Shown: in pieces, positions 48,708 to 62,623 of the stretch
Layout of the letters: the number at the start of each line of letters is the position of its first letter
How positions within the stretch are numbered: the stretch's first letter is position 1
Translations under genes and position numbers: made by a program
Source: Andrena cerasifolii
Taxonomy: Eukaryota > Arthropoda > Insecta > Hymenoptera > Andrenidae
Length of the DNA stretch: 64,000 nt
Assembly (NCBI RefSeq): GCF_050908995.1
Contig: NC_135126.1
Location: forward strand, 14,136,001-14,200,000
Reading direction: 5' to 3'
The notes under the pieces: generated by a model
Told to the model about the DNA's origin: nothing
What the model saw: only the letters and a program-made list of their open reading frames with translations
The model's database searches: none

Positions 48708-51700
48708 AGAAACTGTAAACTAACGTTGAACAGTTTGTTGCTTATGCAAATCCTTTTTAGATGCTGTAATTTTAACTTATAATATGGAAATCAAAATAAA
48801 TCAATTAAAATAATTTTACTTTCCATGTTAATGAAACTGTTTTGAAATGTTTTCATAGTTTTTGCTGCTTTACGTGTAGTAGTTCCTAAGTGACGATTTC
48901 TGTCAAATAGAATATACAATAAGAAATTAAAAACACGATAGCAAGTAATTTTAAAAATGGATCCTACGTTATTTTCGTAACGTCCAGTTAGACTCAGTAT
49001 CTAAATGTGGTAATTACTCGTTTAAGATTACTGTATGAGATGGAACATGTAACACGCGGAGATAAGGGGTACAAAAGTAGTAAAACATACATTTGCAACT
49101 AGAATCGGTTCTCTAATCAGCAAGCAATATCAGCCATTCATGATACGAAGTCGTCAATGATTATTATTAGCCGCATCGCTAATGTAGCTGTAGGCGGTTC
49201 ATTAATTCTGTATTAAACTGAGTGATTTTAATAACACAAAATCATCTGCCAATGTTAATGCAATTTCTCCCTTTATTCGAATATAATGCAATTAGTGCGC
49301 GATCCACATTTTATATTTTAATGGGGTTTAGATTGCTGTTCCGACGATATTAACCACGTAATATTTAACACCACTTCTAACGTTATTATTTCTTTTCATT
49401 TTCTATGCAGGTTCGTGCGTAACGTCATTTGTGTAATATAGGTATGAATTGTAATGCATTATCGGACAGTGGGTTATGGATATCGATCGATATTTAACGA
49501 TACAACTAATTCTGTGTTAGGAACTCAATTTACTATGACCCAGTGTAAAATTAATACAAACGATCGTATCAAATATTCGTCGCACATATATCTGGAAACT
49601 AACAATTCCATTCGTTATACACACATTCGTGCACATTCCAATAATTAAGTCATGAATCGATGGTGATACCATTAATTTTCATTAGCCCGGGACAATATAC
49701 CTTTCTCTTGTCGCGTGGCCGTATTTATGCAAATCCGTTTACGTTACCGGCAGAAATGGAGGACAATAAAAATCTGCAGGCTGCTGGATATTTCTGCGTT
49801 GAATTCGTCTTACAATTGACTCGTCCTTTTCATCTCTGCACAACGGTGAATCATAACGCGTTCGAATCGATCACGTAACGAAACCGAAGCACCGTCATAG
49901 AGATTACTTATGTTATTCAAGGCTACGAACAACTACAACAACAACAAAAAATCGACGCACAGAGCACGCGAAATTCTAACTTCTCGATATTACAAGGACT
50001 TTTAATCTGACACCGAGAATTCGCTTGGTATTTCTAGACGACGACTAATTTTCAGTTTTTTCCTTCCAGCTTTCACCTTTCAATCTAAAATTTTCAATTT
50101 TCTATCACCGAATGAAACGATTCATTGAATTTGCTCTCGCGAAACGTTTGCATCAGTGGCATTGCAAATTATGGGCCATCAAAAGTAGTTAGCTGTTTTA
50201 GTAAAACGTAACATTTCAGTCCCTGCTGTAGAATTCATTCAATCCACTTGTAATATAAAAGTAATGGTTTTTCGTTTGAGTTACGAGAAAGTAAAAAATT
50301 GCCAAGTAAAGCGTGATTAACGTGAATAAATAATTGTAATCAAAATTATACGAGCATATACATATACACAAATTAAAAAAGATTTGTAAATACAATTTTT
50401 GTTAATAAAGAATTACATAAGCATTCATCTGACTGACAGTCATTTGTTTATATAAATGTCGCTGCATAAGGTTTGCACCACAGGTGAAAAATAAACATTC
50501 CAGAATAAGTAGCATGACAAACCTCGTAACATTAAATACTAAAATAATTAAATACACTTACCAGCCATACGAATTTACAAAAATGTTTACAAGATAATCT
50601 AAACAATCTTTGTCTTGGATTATAATATATTCTTTCATTTGATAGTCATACAATTTAAATAAAAGTTCAAAAAACTATTATTCGTTTCTTCTTTACATAT
50701 ACATATCTCATTGTTCAACACTATGGTGGTTACTTGGACTAGTAAAGGTGGTATGAGAACTGTTGGCAGAGTCCTGAAATTTACGTTCAGGTAGACTTTG
50801 ATGTATTATCGTCGATTGGAAGTTGGTGCGGCAAATGTCAGGGTTAAATAGAAGATTGATGCGTTAGAACACTGATATTCCCATACCGTGGCAAGTTGTC
50901 GTCAATTTACTTAAATTTGCGTCACGTCAGATTTGGATGACGCTAACCACACGCTTTGTCCAGGACTGTTTCAGTTTCCGTATCGCACGCGTTGCAATTA
51001 CGGTAAATAGCAAAAGTGGTAGTTGCTAAATGTCAGCGCGCAGTTGACGAGCATAAATCATAATTAACTTGAAGGAATTTAAAAAGAAGCGGGGAAATTT
51101 TTTTTCAGTATTTTATCATATGTTAAATTGTAAATGTAAACTACAAATTTCGTTTCGAAACAGTCTCCATAAGAATTTCATGCGCTATACGGAATATAAT
51201 AATGCCTACTTTCTAGTGATAAATTTCTTCTGGATTGAGAAACACAACATGCTAGAACGTGCTGCAATGATCAGGCAATATTATGAATGGAAGTTTTAGT
51301 TCTGAGAAACTATCGTACGACATAGAAGAGATTTCTAAGCCTATTTCGCGATTCAGCGGAATCAAGGAAATACCAAATAAGCGGTTTCATGGCTTGTTGT
51401 GCATCTCTTCTGCATTATCTTCGGAATATTTCTTCCCTTTCAATTCATCGCCAGATTAATTCTTCTATTACCAAAATATAGTACTTTCTTCGCCATTGTA
51501 TATACTTAAACACGTTACAGCTTCAAAATTCATCGATTAATTTATTATTCGTTAATGGAATTTAAGGCTACGAATGTTAATTTAAAATCACCCGTAATGA
51601 GCAATATCGATTGAATTTTCTGTGCGACTGAAATGATGCGTTAGTCAGTTAAATGCGATGATAATAAATGGCGCCAGTATATTTCATGTAGAGACATGGG

Positions 51701-52680
51701 TAATGCAACTGTATATACCTGCGCGAAGCGAATTGTGAAAAAGCGATTCAAGGAAGCGAAGATTTTCCCCACTACGATCCATTCTATACAATCCTATGTG
51801 GCCTAGACACTGCAACCCTTTACGCGGCTTGGCATTCAATTGCAAGTATGTTTTGTTCGATTTCATAAAAATTGCGAACAAATATCCGGTAGAACCTTGC
51901 ATGAAGTACCAATTATCTTCCTATTTCTCCTCCGTTCTTCTCGTCTCCATTGCGACGCTGTTCTCTCATTCACGCCTGAGATTATTCGGGACAAGTGGGA
52001 ACGAATGCGATGCGATTTCTAATTTATTATGGCACTCCAGTTGTCGTTGCGTTTTCTTTCTTTATCTTATCTTACTCATATGTCGTTTGCAAAGGATTCG
52101 TCTTTCCTATTGTTCTTTATTTTGTATAGTAGATTAATACTAGTACTGATAATTAACCTTGGAACTAATAAGATTAATCTCGACTGTATTTCCTTTCGTT
52201 TTATACATATACATACGTTCCTTATTTTTTTTTTATTTTTGATACTTATAAGTTAAATTTCTAGACCAAAAGTTTTATTTTTTATTTACCTACCTACTCA
52301 AATCACGAATTCAATTACTAGGTACCGGTAAATTTAAAGGAATATTAAAGAAAAGCAAATCACTTACTTTCGACACTTTTATTTCTCTATTTCATTCCAT
52401 CTTGGTTCACCTCATTTCATTCTCGACCTCCCCTCCGCCACCGTAACCTTTTTATTTCTTCACTTTACTCGTAACCGTAACCCTGCATTAGCAAATTAAA
52501 TTCTGTAACTTCATCAATCCTTCACATAAATATGGCTAAAAACTGTCGATGAGATTGATCCGGTAGTTTCTCAGGATTTTCAAGCAGTCCAATAATCAAA
52601 TATTCACTTAAAATAATTGAAACGTATTAAATATGAACGTATTTCCGTTATAATAGTGACGCCAAATCGATCACTTCTTT
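48708..52680. other. Gene-free AT-rich stretch
   Basis: No coding region, RNA gene or transposon recognised on either strand. Confidence 0.45.
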
Positions 52681-54130
52681 CTCTCGGTGTCTGGGATTTG
52701 GTATAACATGGAATATGATGTAGTCCGTGTGAATTTGTAGGGGAGGGTGTTTAAATCATTACTTTGCTGATTTCGAATTTATTTGAAGAATACAGTCCTT
52801 TGAATTTTGCGAGTTTTGTCTATTTTCGTGAAAATGTGGTGTACTTGTGCACTTTTATCTCGAAAAGTATTTATCATAGGTATTTAGTTGAATCCTTTTT
52901 TATTTTAATCGAGAAGGATCGACTTTCCTGAACAAATTTATCTCAAGTTAAAAGATCATTTTTGCAGCACTGAAAATTACAAATTAATTCTTATTTCCCA
53001 ACTTTCAGCTCGAGGTCACATTTTTAAAAATAAAAAAAAATACTACAATATTCGCTGAAGTGTTTTCTGTAAAATTAGTACTCGCAGTAGAGTTTTACCA
53101 ACCGACTCTTGGTCACTGAGACTTTTTTTATAATAATCAGATTTATGAGTACCAGCTTGTGTGGTCGTTGATTATTTGTTGAAAAAGTGGCATTGCTCGA
53201 TGAAAAGCGCGAGAAGGTGGTGGGCTCCTTCTATCGGGAGAGGATAAGGATGGGACGAACAAGTTTTGCATAATTTTTTCCTGTGATAGTTGTGTAAAGC
53301 TATGTAAGCTTCTAGTGCCAGCGACAGGTAGATAATATGGCTGCACAGTGAGCTTGTAAGGGAACAGCATGCTCGTCTGTCCATTCTAATTTATGTAATC
53401 GAAAGTCGAAAGTGATATGTATTTGTAAAATATATCCTTGCCTACTTGAATACATCTCAGGGTGTAAGAATTTGATTGGCCAATGATGATCACTGTTTTC
53501 AGCACAATTCATTAGCTTCGTCCGTTTTCTCACTTCCAACCCTTTTAACCCCATCAATCGAACTGATCTGATCCTTGCCATCCTTCCTGATCCATGTTTA
53601 TCCTCTCCTGATGGAAGGGGCCCAACACCTCGTGCTTTCCATCACTTATTCAACAAATAATCAACGAACACCCAAGTTCGTATCACTTACAAATCTGATT
53701 ATTATAAAACAAAAATGTCATTGCCCAAGAGTGGGTTAGTAAAACTCTTCTGCGGGTATAAATGGTAGTATTCTTTCGGATTTTTAAAAACGGCAACCGC
53801 GAACCGAAATTCCCAAAGTAAGAATGTGTTCATAATTTTCAATGTTGCAAAAATGATTTTTCATCCTAAGAAAAATGCATTCAAGAGGTCGATCCTTCGC
53901 GATCAAAATAAAAAAAGAATCAACTGAGTAAGTACCTATGATAAATAGTTTCCGAGATCAAAATTCATAAGCACAACGCATTTTCACGAAAACGGGCAAA
54001 AATTACAAAATTCACAACGCTGTAATTTTTAAACAAAATTCGAAATCAGTACAATAATGCCTTTCCCCCTGATTTTACATGGGCTACATCATATTCCATT
54101 TTAAACAAAACCCCAGACAGCGAGGGGAAA
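52681..54130. repeat. Long old inverted repeat, about 550-nt arms
   Basis: The left arm (about 52681-53252) and right arm (about 53595-54130) are reverse complements over their whole length at roughly 75 percent identity by eye, around a spacer of about 340 bp. Shared blocks in order: TGGAATATGATGTAG, TTTATCATAGGTA, GAAGGATCGAC, TAATAATCAGATTT, CGTTGATTATTTGTTGAA, GGAGAGGATAA. There is no clear target duplication or transposase. A transcript across it would fold into a long imperfect hairpin. Confidence 0.8.
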
Positions 54131-55424
54131 TATAATCAATGTGGCGCCGAAAGTCCCAGTACCGACGTTTTTTTTAAATGACATCAGTCCCATAACAACA
54201 ATGAAGTCAAGTGTTTGAAATACAATTTTTAAGTGGAAAGAGTCGATAGTTAGTCATTGACTAACAGCTGACCACCAATACGTAGATTCATGGAGATTGT
54301 AGATCATGGAATTCGTGACACGGATGTATCTTGTTAGACACGACATCCAAGATATGAAGCTGCTAACACTGTGGCGTATAGAATAAATAGCAATCACTAT
54401 TATATTACAAGATCGTCAAGGTATCGATATAGAACGCACCAGAGAAATAATTGTAATTTTATTTATGCATTTTCGCAATACTACTTTACTAATAAAAAAA
54501 ATGTTATTCTCATTACAACTAAAAACTCTTAGTCACACGTGCCATTAGTAGGTACCCCTCAGCTTCACGTTCTACCATCTTGCCAATTCAAGCCATAATT
54601 TGCCGAGATTGAGTTGTAGGCAACATTAAGTGTAAGAAAAAATTAACCGTGAGTTAACTGAAGGTGAAACTCGTTTTGCAGTGTTCTTTGAGAGTATTTC
54701 ATGATTTAGTAAACATGTTTCACTATAATTTTCCTATAATTGCGTAGATTGATGTTTTCTGATATGCTTCCGTGTCCTAATACATACTTTTACAACACAA
54801 TAATGCTGTTTAATGTAATTATTTACCCAGACAAGTGGATTTTTATACAAAAAGGGGGCAGCTTCAAATTTTTCAACTTCACCCCACCACGGAGAGAAGA
54901 TATTCTTACTTACAATAGTAATATTAATAACTCCCCTGTCAATACGTAGATTTTAAATATGCACAATACTTTAAACATATGTCAAAAACTATTTCCTTAA
55001 CACTATTTTGATTAGTGCTCCAAAAGTCAATACATTCGGAGCTGCCCCTTTCTGCCGCACTCTTCAGTCGTTTCCTGTCCACCAAGTCGTTTTAAGAAAC
55101 CTTCAATCCGAGCCATAAGGAGGTGCCAATTCGCTTCCTCAGCTTCCTCTCGTTCTCGAAACGTCTGCCCGTCTGTCGCGAACCTTCGAGGTTACGCCTG
55201 CATAAAACTCCGTGCGAAATGAAAAAACGACGACGGGGAGACTCGTCCATCGCGCCGAAAAATTTCTGGTCCATCGTCGAGGCGCGTATCGCGGTGTCAC
55301 GGTGAAAAATCTCTATTCCCGATTCATCCGAGCACATTTTTCCGAAGATGCACTGGTCAGAAGAAGTGCATTGTGAAGAGGGCAGGGATGACCCCTTTCA
55401 CTGTACCACGTTGCTACGGTCGTG
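54131..55424. other. Non-coding sequence and upstream region of the cuticle protein gene
   Basis: No coding frame recognised. The final few hundred bases are GC-richer and lead to the promoter. Confidence 0.45.
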
Positions 55425-55432
55425 TATATAAA
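55425..55432 (+). promoter_or_regulatory. TATA box of the cuticle protein gene
   Basis: TATATAAA lies 98 nt upstream of the ATG at 55523, which implies a start site near 55455-55460 and a 5' UTR of about 65 nt. A strong TATA box with a short leader is typical of highly expressed, stage-specific insect cuticle genes. Confidence 0.75.
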
Positions 55433-55522
55433 GAGGCGAAGCATCTGACGAAGAAGCACAAGTACCACGACCCATCTGCATCCTAACCGCTTCATCGCCG
55501 GTGTCTGTGTGACAGAGAGATT

Positions 55523-58500
55523 ATGTTCACTATCAAGGTAGGTGCACAGTCCGTAAGACACGCGGCCGACAGTAGCCCGCGAGACTCGGTTTCCAGCGGC
55601 TAGATAAGCCTCGGCTTCAACGCTGCTAGCACACTCCAGTGAATTATCGTCCGTGCTGGGTGTCCAACGTGGGGCCATTGATTTGCATTGTTTATGGGGG
55701 AAAACTTCCATCTTCTCCGTCAGCCCTGCCTCCTCCCGCGATTATTCCCTGTGACCGCGGTTCGCTTTGGTATTTCGAGGGGAGACGAGCATGGACCGGG
55801 TGATAGCAACCTCAGGTACCGATAAGAGCATATTCGATTTCAAAAAACGAAAAAAAAAAAAATTCTGATGAATTCTGCGGGGTTGAGATCTTTCTCGGTG
55901 TGCTTCTTCTTTTTTTTATACTTTTGGGTAATTAGTGGGACGAGAAAGTATGGACTTTTATTGATATTAGTCTGACGCATCGAAGTACTGTTAATGAAAG
56001 CCAAGAACTGTTTGCACGCGAATAATATTGCGCTTCCCACGTTTTTTTATCGGTTACATCGCACCGCGTCCGCGCGATAACGTTTCGCGTTATCCGCAAC
56101 GCGGCGTCCTATCTGGAGGAATAAAATGCCCGAGATAAACGCGAAGCACGAGTTTGACGCGTCAACGGGACGATTTTTTTTTGTTATCGGGACACCGTGT
56201 TATGGTAAAACGGAAGAGTGTAATGCTGAGCCGATTCTGTGCCCGCGGAATTTTGCATCTAGAGGTAACGAAAGCTTCGCGCGTTAACGCCGACTCGTTA
56301 TTGGATGTAATAACGTTACGCGATAATTATTCCCATGTAGATACTGATCCGATAATGTACGACTGATTTACCCTCTTTTGTTGTAATTTCATGAAAACCC
56401 TGTCGTCTCCCGAGCTAAATTGCAATCAACGGCGCGAGCGTAATTTGCACATCGATCAGCACACTGGCGGTATTTTGACAGAAACAAGCTTTCTAACGTT
56501 CAGCCGATTTGCGAATTTTCACTCGTAAAAAAGTGCCTCGATTTCACGAAAAGGGCAGCTGTCGTAATCGCGACGACACTTTTCACGTCGATGCAGCTCC
56601 ATCTCCAAATACACAACGATAGCTAATATAAATTTCGAAAGATGAAGCTTTCTTTGATAATTTTAAAGCACAATTTTTTTTGCTGTTTATTCCTCTGAAG
56701 ATTGTCAAAGTTTAGTCAGAAAGTTCTTGTTCGTGGCACGTAAGTAGGTATCATCGTTGAACTTGATGGTTGTTTCGCCGAAACACGCGTAATAATATTG
56801 TCAGGGGAAGTTGCAGTCCTTTCACCGCGAGCAGGTAACATTTAAATTGCACAGGACTTGCATCAGGATAATTGTACACCCGATTACCGACGTAGGATTT
56901 CGATATTACCGTTATGTCACCTGCTGAATGCACGTCGCGACTTCTCCACCTCGAGGCTTCGCCTTCTCCATTCAACCACGTTCTTTCTCTACTCGCGAGG
57001 AGCTGAAGGAAATTTTCATCTCTCCGGAGATTAGCTCTGAATCGAACAGAATTTTATACGGCAAACTCCAAACGAATTGAATTCCTGCAGGGGTGGAATT
57101 CTTTCGTTACAAGCTCATCGCTAATTTTGTTGCTTTCCACTGGCATCTTCCTTTTCGCATCGATCCGCCGATCTCTGATACAGGATCAGGAACGGGGCGT
57201 TGGGGGATCTTCATTAAGGATGCCATTGCGATCGCGTGCGATTAGAATTACCAGAATTCGAGGGAGGGGGACGTCGAACGGGTGTGAAATTAAGAATACA
57301 ATTACCATAACAATTACGATGAACGACGACACGCGATTGCCTCACTCGTGTCGACACCTTCTTTTTCTTCGAGGTAGTACAATTGCGAAGGAATAAAGTG
57401 TGACACCGATGGGGATCCCGAATACTTTCGTACGCGCGTATCGCCGTGGATTCCAATCGTGACATCTTTCACGCCACTTTGCTGGTTACGCTACTTAAGC
57501 AAAGCAAATGAAATTCTATGAGGAAGAACGAACGTTGAAGAAAGAAAGAAGTTACGTCAGCCACTGCTTTTTTTATCACGTCGTACACAATAGTGTGTAA
57601 TAATATTAAGGCCACTTTACACGAAGATACCGCGGTGGCTGAAGACTCGTTGTTGGCTCGTTGGTGAAACTGACGAACTCCACTTTCTTCCAAAAATGGG
57701 ATTTTGGTCTTTACTAAAAGATAAAATTCTTGGCATCTGCTAAAGACCCAAGACTCATTTTTTTAAAAAGTAGGCTTGGTCAGATTTACTATCAGGCCAA
57801 CTTGGCACTTCAGAGACATTTATACATTTTCGTCTATTTTCTGTAAACCAGCCTCGTTTCTACTAAATGACTATATCTGAAATATTAGTCGTGGACCACG
57901 GAAGTTTTTTGCTTGAAAAGGCCTATCTTATTCATGTTTTAATTAAAATTTATGATGTTGAGATGAGAGATACGCGGGCAAAGTTCGTGTTGTGTCTTTG
58001 CTTCTATTATTATTGGCGATGCGCGTATCGGTTAGTTTGTCGGGAGCTTCGATAAGGGAAAATTGGTCTCCCACTTATTGAGAGAAAAATATAGTAGATA
58101 ATTTGAAAGTGGTTCAAAAAAGATTACAGTGGGAGTGATGCGTGAAAGAAAGTACTAACACGATGGCTTTTGATATGGAAAGGTTTTGAATATTTTATGG
58201 TAGATATTACTGTGTCATTTTTTATGGTAGGTATTACTAAAAGTGTCATGCTGTTTATTAGAGAAAAATATTAATAAATTCACCTGTGTCTAGAGTGCAC
58301 ACTATAATATACGCATAATGTAATTTCGTGAACAAGTAACTAAAAAAAACTGGCTCCCATTTCGTAATTTGCAGTCATTTGTCTGCTGCTATTTTTGAAA
58401 TATGAAAATTAGAAAAAAAACGTTAACGTAATAATTAATCCAAAATATTTACCTTCATTAAAAAAAAAAAATCCGTAGCTTTCTATATATTTCTATTTGC

Positions 58501-61500
58501 TTTGACTAATTTATTCCAAGCAGAACGAACCTGGTTACCAATAAAAATAGACCTGAAAAACTCATTAGAAATTCGTGAAACAAAAAAGCATACGCCAGGC
58601 AAAGTGGAGGGCTAGAATTTGAAAGTGATTTAGAACTTCTAACGCCAGCGTGTTCGTTTCGACGTCTCTGACAAGTACCCCACCTCCCCCGTTTAGAATG
58701 TCACGGATGAAAGGTGGAAAAAATGGAATCGACAGTCACCGAATCGATCGGGACGCGTTGGTGTAGCTCGCGGTGAGCTTCTCCCCGTGGTCGTTTGACC
58801 TTATGAATGAAGAAGCGTCTTTCGTTCTTTCATAATCTGTCTTATTGCACGTTTCAGAGAACCGGTGGACGCGCGGCGTCATTACCAGTAATTCCACCTC
58901 CGTTCTCTGCAACACTTGTGAAATTTTCCGCGCTTTGTCATTTCCTCGGCGTAACAGCGGGCCAGCGATCAATTAGCAGTTTACGAGGAGACCGAATGCA
59001 GTCTCTCGCACTGATTTTCGCGCGACTCTGTAAATACATACACAAGCAAAGAATATTTCATCCATGCTTGATCTCCCGCGTGGACACTTAACAGTTTACG
59101 AGATATTTAACAATGGGGATGGCGTTGATTTCAAATTGCTTTCGACATAGAAATCCGGATTTAGAAGTTCATTATAGCACACCGCTAATTTTGTATGATT
59201 ATTCACGTTTCAATTGATTTTTTTAATATTCCGAAGGGAAAAAACGAATATTCATACATTTCTCTTTATTCACCTTTGCTGCACAAGTTTCACTGCTAAA
59301 TAATTCGTAATCCATTGAGTGTCTATGCGATAGGCCAAGTGAGAGTCGAATATTTTGTGTCTTCCCTTCGTAAAATTAGTGCCCACCACTCCACGTGGTC
59401 TCCTTTTTAATAGTAATTCCATATGCCTCGAGATTTCCATCGAGGATAATAATTGCACGAGCCGATCCTCGCGAATCCCCAACTCAGAAGATCATTTTCG
59501 CTTCGACAGAAAAGGGAGAAGCAGAGAAAAATTGTTCGGAATATTCTCTAGTATCCTTTCCAAGTACCTGTGACTTCCTTCTTCGCACTTTTCTCCACTG
59601 CAAACAGTTGCGTCTGGCCTTCTGCGGGTCCCATTGTCTGAGCTGGTACACGTAGGAAGCGATCGCTTGTTCCAGCTCGGTCATACGGTCAAGGAGAATC
59701 GAAATATCGATTACACTCCGTGTTACGAGAATAAAGTCTTGTCCTGGATTGAGTTCCATTCATGCTGCGCGATCGGTAACCGAGCACACGTTACGGAGGT
59801 CGGTCCGCGTCGTCTTAAAGGGTCAGAAGGGTGACTCGTGATAGATACGGAGACGGAGTCCTCCAAATTTCAAGTTTTTCAAAATTATATGTTAATTTCA
59901 GATTTAATCGATCCCTTAAGTTCGCAGAAATTTCAATGAATTCGAGTGTAAAAAAATAGTTAAGTACGCGGAGAACCCTTTTGGGGTTGAAAACGGCTTT
60001 CTTCTCTCTCCTCCCTTTTTCATTCGTTTCTAACTGTTGCCAGCTGTTTCTCGAGCGACAAAGGAGTGTCCGCGAGAAACGTGCTCGTCCCATAGGCAAA
60101 CGACAATGATGAAACGCGATCCGATCGGGCTGACATTTAGGGGCGGGAATATTTCGCGGGGCAGATTCGTGGCTGGCGGTGTTCTTGAACGAAATTACAC
60201 GTTTCACGGACGTGCGCAGAAAAACGGGCGCATTACACGGCAACCACTTTCGTCCTGCCATTACCCTGTATTTCATAATGTCATTTGCAACTGATGTAAC
60301 CGCGTCGTGCAGTCTCCTAGGCATTATCATCTTCCAGTTGCCCTTTGTAGCCGCTCCACACGGTGCCACGCCACCGCGAGACGTTCCTTTCACGAATTCT
60401 ATGAATATTTGAACGAAAGGTTTTGCAAACGGCGCTAGGGATCGGCATCCATTGTCCACGGGCTTCCCAGGAGCTACCTCTCTTTTCAATCACGAGGCAG
60501 ACTTACCTAAACCCTCAGCTTCCAATTAAACTTAATTGGCGCGGGCGCTGCTCGCCATTAGCGATCGACACCGAGCCGATCCTATCGCGCCTACTTGCTT
60601 CCCTATAGTTTTGGACTGAATTTTCGGCAGCGAGTTGCGTCTTTGATGCAACCGGCACCATTGCCAGCACCTACTTTGCTCTGCAATCATTCTTGCGAAA
60701 CTAGTGCTTCGACTAATTGTCAGGAATACATTTTTTTTTAATCCGAACTTTGGAGCGCTAGAGTCGTCAGTTTTATCGAGCGCATTTAACGAAAGTATCG
60801 ATGATAAATTCAGTACAATTTTCAAGCCGTTTTGGGGGATTTTGGAGTAGCTTTTACTTGAAACGTGACCGACTATTTCTAGCGTTTTTGTTCTGTAATG
60901 ATTATCTTCCTTTGGAAGAATTAATGCAATCTTTACGATCGATATTTTATTCTGCCACCCCATTGTTCTGCTGCTGTAATGAAATTTGTTTCAGGCGTTA
61001 CTGGCGGTCGTACTCTGTACGACAGGGACACTAGCTGCACCACAACGACCTTCCGGTGGCGCTGACAAAGATGCGGTGATCACGTCTCAACAGCTCGAAG
61101 TGAATTTCGATGGCAATTACGTCAACAAGTAAGTTCTCGTCAGGGGATCTGTGTACAGCTATAAAGAAATGACTGTCGTCACTATCCAATCCCTCGTCAC
61201 GAAATTGACGGACACTGAATTTTCCATTATTCCTAACAGACGAGAAATAGATTAAAGCTGCGAAAGAAAGGCACAGAGGTAACGATTGTACGACAGACAA
61301 AGAAGCATTGTATCACGTGCCCAGTCGGAATTTATCGTTCTTTGAAAAGCAGAACAGAGGAACGCTCGTAGAAATGGAAGAGATTTCCACGCTTTCCTGT
61401 TTCTCCTATTTTTTTCTGGATGTCTATAATTTATCTTCGTTACAAAGGAAGCGTGGCACACTTACAGCAGTACTGCTGAATTAATGAAAAATTAGTTCGA

Positions 61501-62623
61501 CGACTGTCCATTCCTCTTCCACTGTGTTAGCAACCATGTACAAAGCTACCGGCGTTGATAGCATTTAATTAACTCATTAACCAAATCCAAAGTCAAAAGG
61601 TTCGCTGGGCATTCTACGTCGCGTGGCAAGTCGCAACGCGAGACCTTTCGTTGCTGACACATACAATCAGCAATGTAATTACGCACCGCGAAGACAATGG
61701 ACAGAGGATAATAGGTATCCAAGTCCAATGACACTGGTTTATTCACGAGATCCGCAATTGTCGCCCACTGCAACCTCTACTTTGCATTGCAGTGCTATTT
61801 CTAGGTAGGAGTGATCGCTTCTGTGCTAAATGTTTATCCTCCACCTACCAGGAGGAGTCGCCTTTCTTTGCGCGCCACGATATTAATTATCGTCGAACTG
61901 TCTCACACCGCAACCAAATCTTCCCTTGCAGTGGGTTATTATATTCGAGAAACTGCCCAAACCGTGATTCACCTTCTCTTATCGAGATCAGTGCTGAAAG
62001 CCTTGAATTGGAGACTTAGCGAAAATAATTATTTGCATATTAATTAAGTATTTAAAAACTAAAATAAGATCCCACTTCCAATAAGGTTCCACTCCAGAAA
62101 GGATACCGTATTACTTTAGATACAGCATCTGTTCCTCATCTTCAGGAAGAATAGCCTCGCCAATTAGTAAACCAATCAAACGAACGTCTTCATTTCTCCA
62201 GACCTTTTCGGGGAACCATAAAGCTAGCAACAATCTGAGTTGCTCTTCGTAGTACTTGTTTTTACCCTCGACCCGCGGAACTCAGCGCCCCTTTTCCAAT
62301 TATTGTCCAGCTTCGAGACGAGCAACGGAATCAGCCATCAGGAGTCAGGGCAGCCGAAGCAGGTGGACAATGAGACACCGGTGGTCTCGCAGGGCTCGGA
62401 CTCCTACACGGCACCCGACGGCCAGCAAGTGAGCATCACGTACATCGCTGATGAAAATGGCTTCCAAGTCCAAGGCTCCCACATCCCCACGGCACCGCCG
62501 ATACCACCAGAGATCCAGAGGGCGCTCGACTGGAACGCAGCTCACCCTGAGGAGGACGACGGCGGTCAACCACGACCACCTGGCCGAGGTCGGTCCTTTT
62601 CCCCTGCCTTAACGACACTCTGA
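55523..62623 (+). CDS. RR-1 cuticle protein (chitin-binding Rebers-Riddiford domain), three or four exons
   Basis: Secreted structural protein of soft or flexible cuticle. Exon 1 (55523-55537) encodes only MFTIK and ends at AAG|GTAGGT. Exon 2 (60995-61128) completes the signal peptide (ALLAVVLCTTGTLA) and begins the mature protein (APQRPSGG). Exon 3 starts at 62311 and carries the domain. A tiny first exon followed by a long intron is characteristic of insect CPR genes. The RR-1 consensus is clear: FDGNYVNNFETSNG, then GSDSYTAPDGQ, VSITYIADENGF, and GSHIPTAPPIP. It is followed by EIQRALDWNAAHPEE and a Gly/Pro/Arg tail. If exon 3 reads through to TGA at 62621-62623 the protein has 153 residues. 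A donor at 62588 joined to the acceptor at 63150 would instead give about 143 residues, so the C-terminus is unsettled. Confidence 0.92.
55538..60994 (+). other. Intron 1 of the cuticle protein gene
   Basis: A 5,457-nt GT-AG intron (donor AAG|GTAGGT, acceptor TTTGTTTCAG). It holds no clear transposon. The 3' third (59.27-60.96 kb) contains unusually long minus-strand open frames, treated separately. First introns of CPR genes often carry enhancers; none could be identified here. Confidence 0.6.
59274..59759 (-). CDS. Weak candidate: two minus-strand exons of an unrecognised protein, nested in the cuticle-gene intron
   Basis: Not recognised as any family. The first segment (59759-59568) encodes a helical-looking stretch (RMTELEQAIASYVYQLRQWD), then basic sequence, and ends CAG|GTACTTG, a good donor. 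After an 85-nt gap with a GAG acceptor (59484-59482, a rare type), the frame continues as LGIREDRLVQLLSSMEISRH and on to LAVKLVQQ, ending AAAG|GTGAAT, a possible donor. An in-frame TGA lies directly before the first ATG. Protein-like composition and compatible splice phases support it. The lack of a homologue by eye, the weak acceptor and the missing neighbouring exons count against it. Confidence 0.22.
61129..62310 (+). other. Intron 2 of the cuticle protein gene
   Basis: Donor AA|GTAAGT and acceptor TATTGTCCAG. The junction is phase 2 and completes an Asn codon. No other feature seen. Confidence 0.8.
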
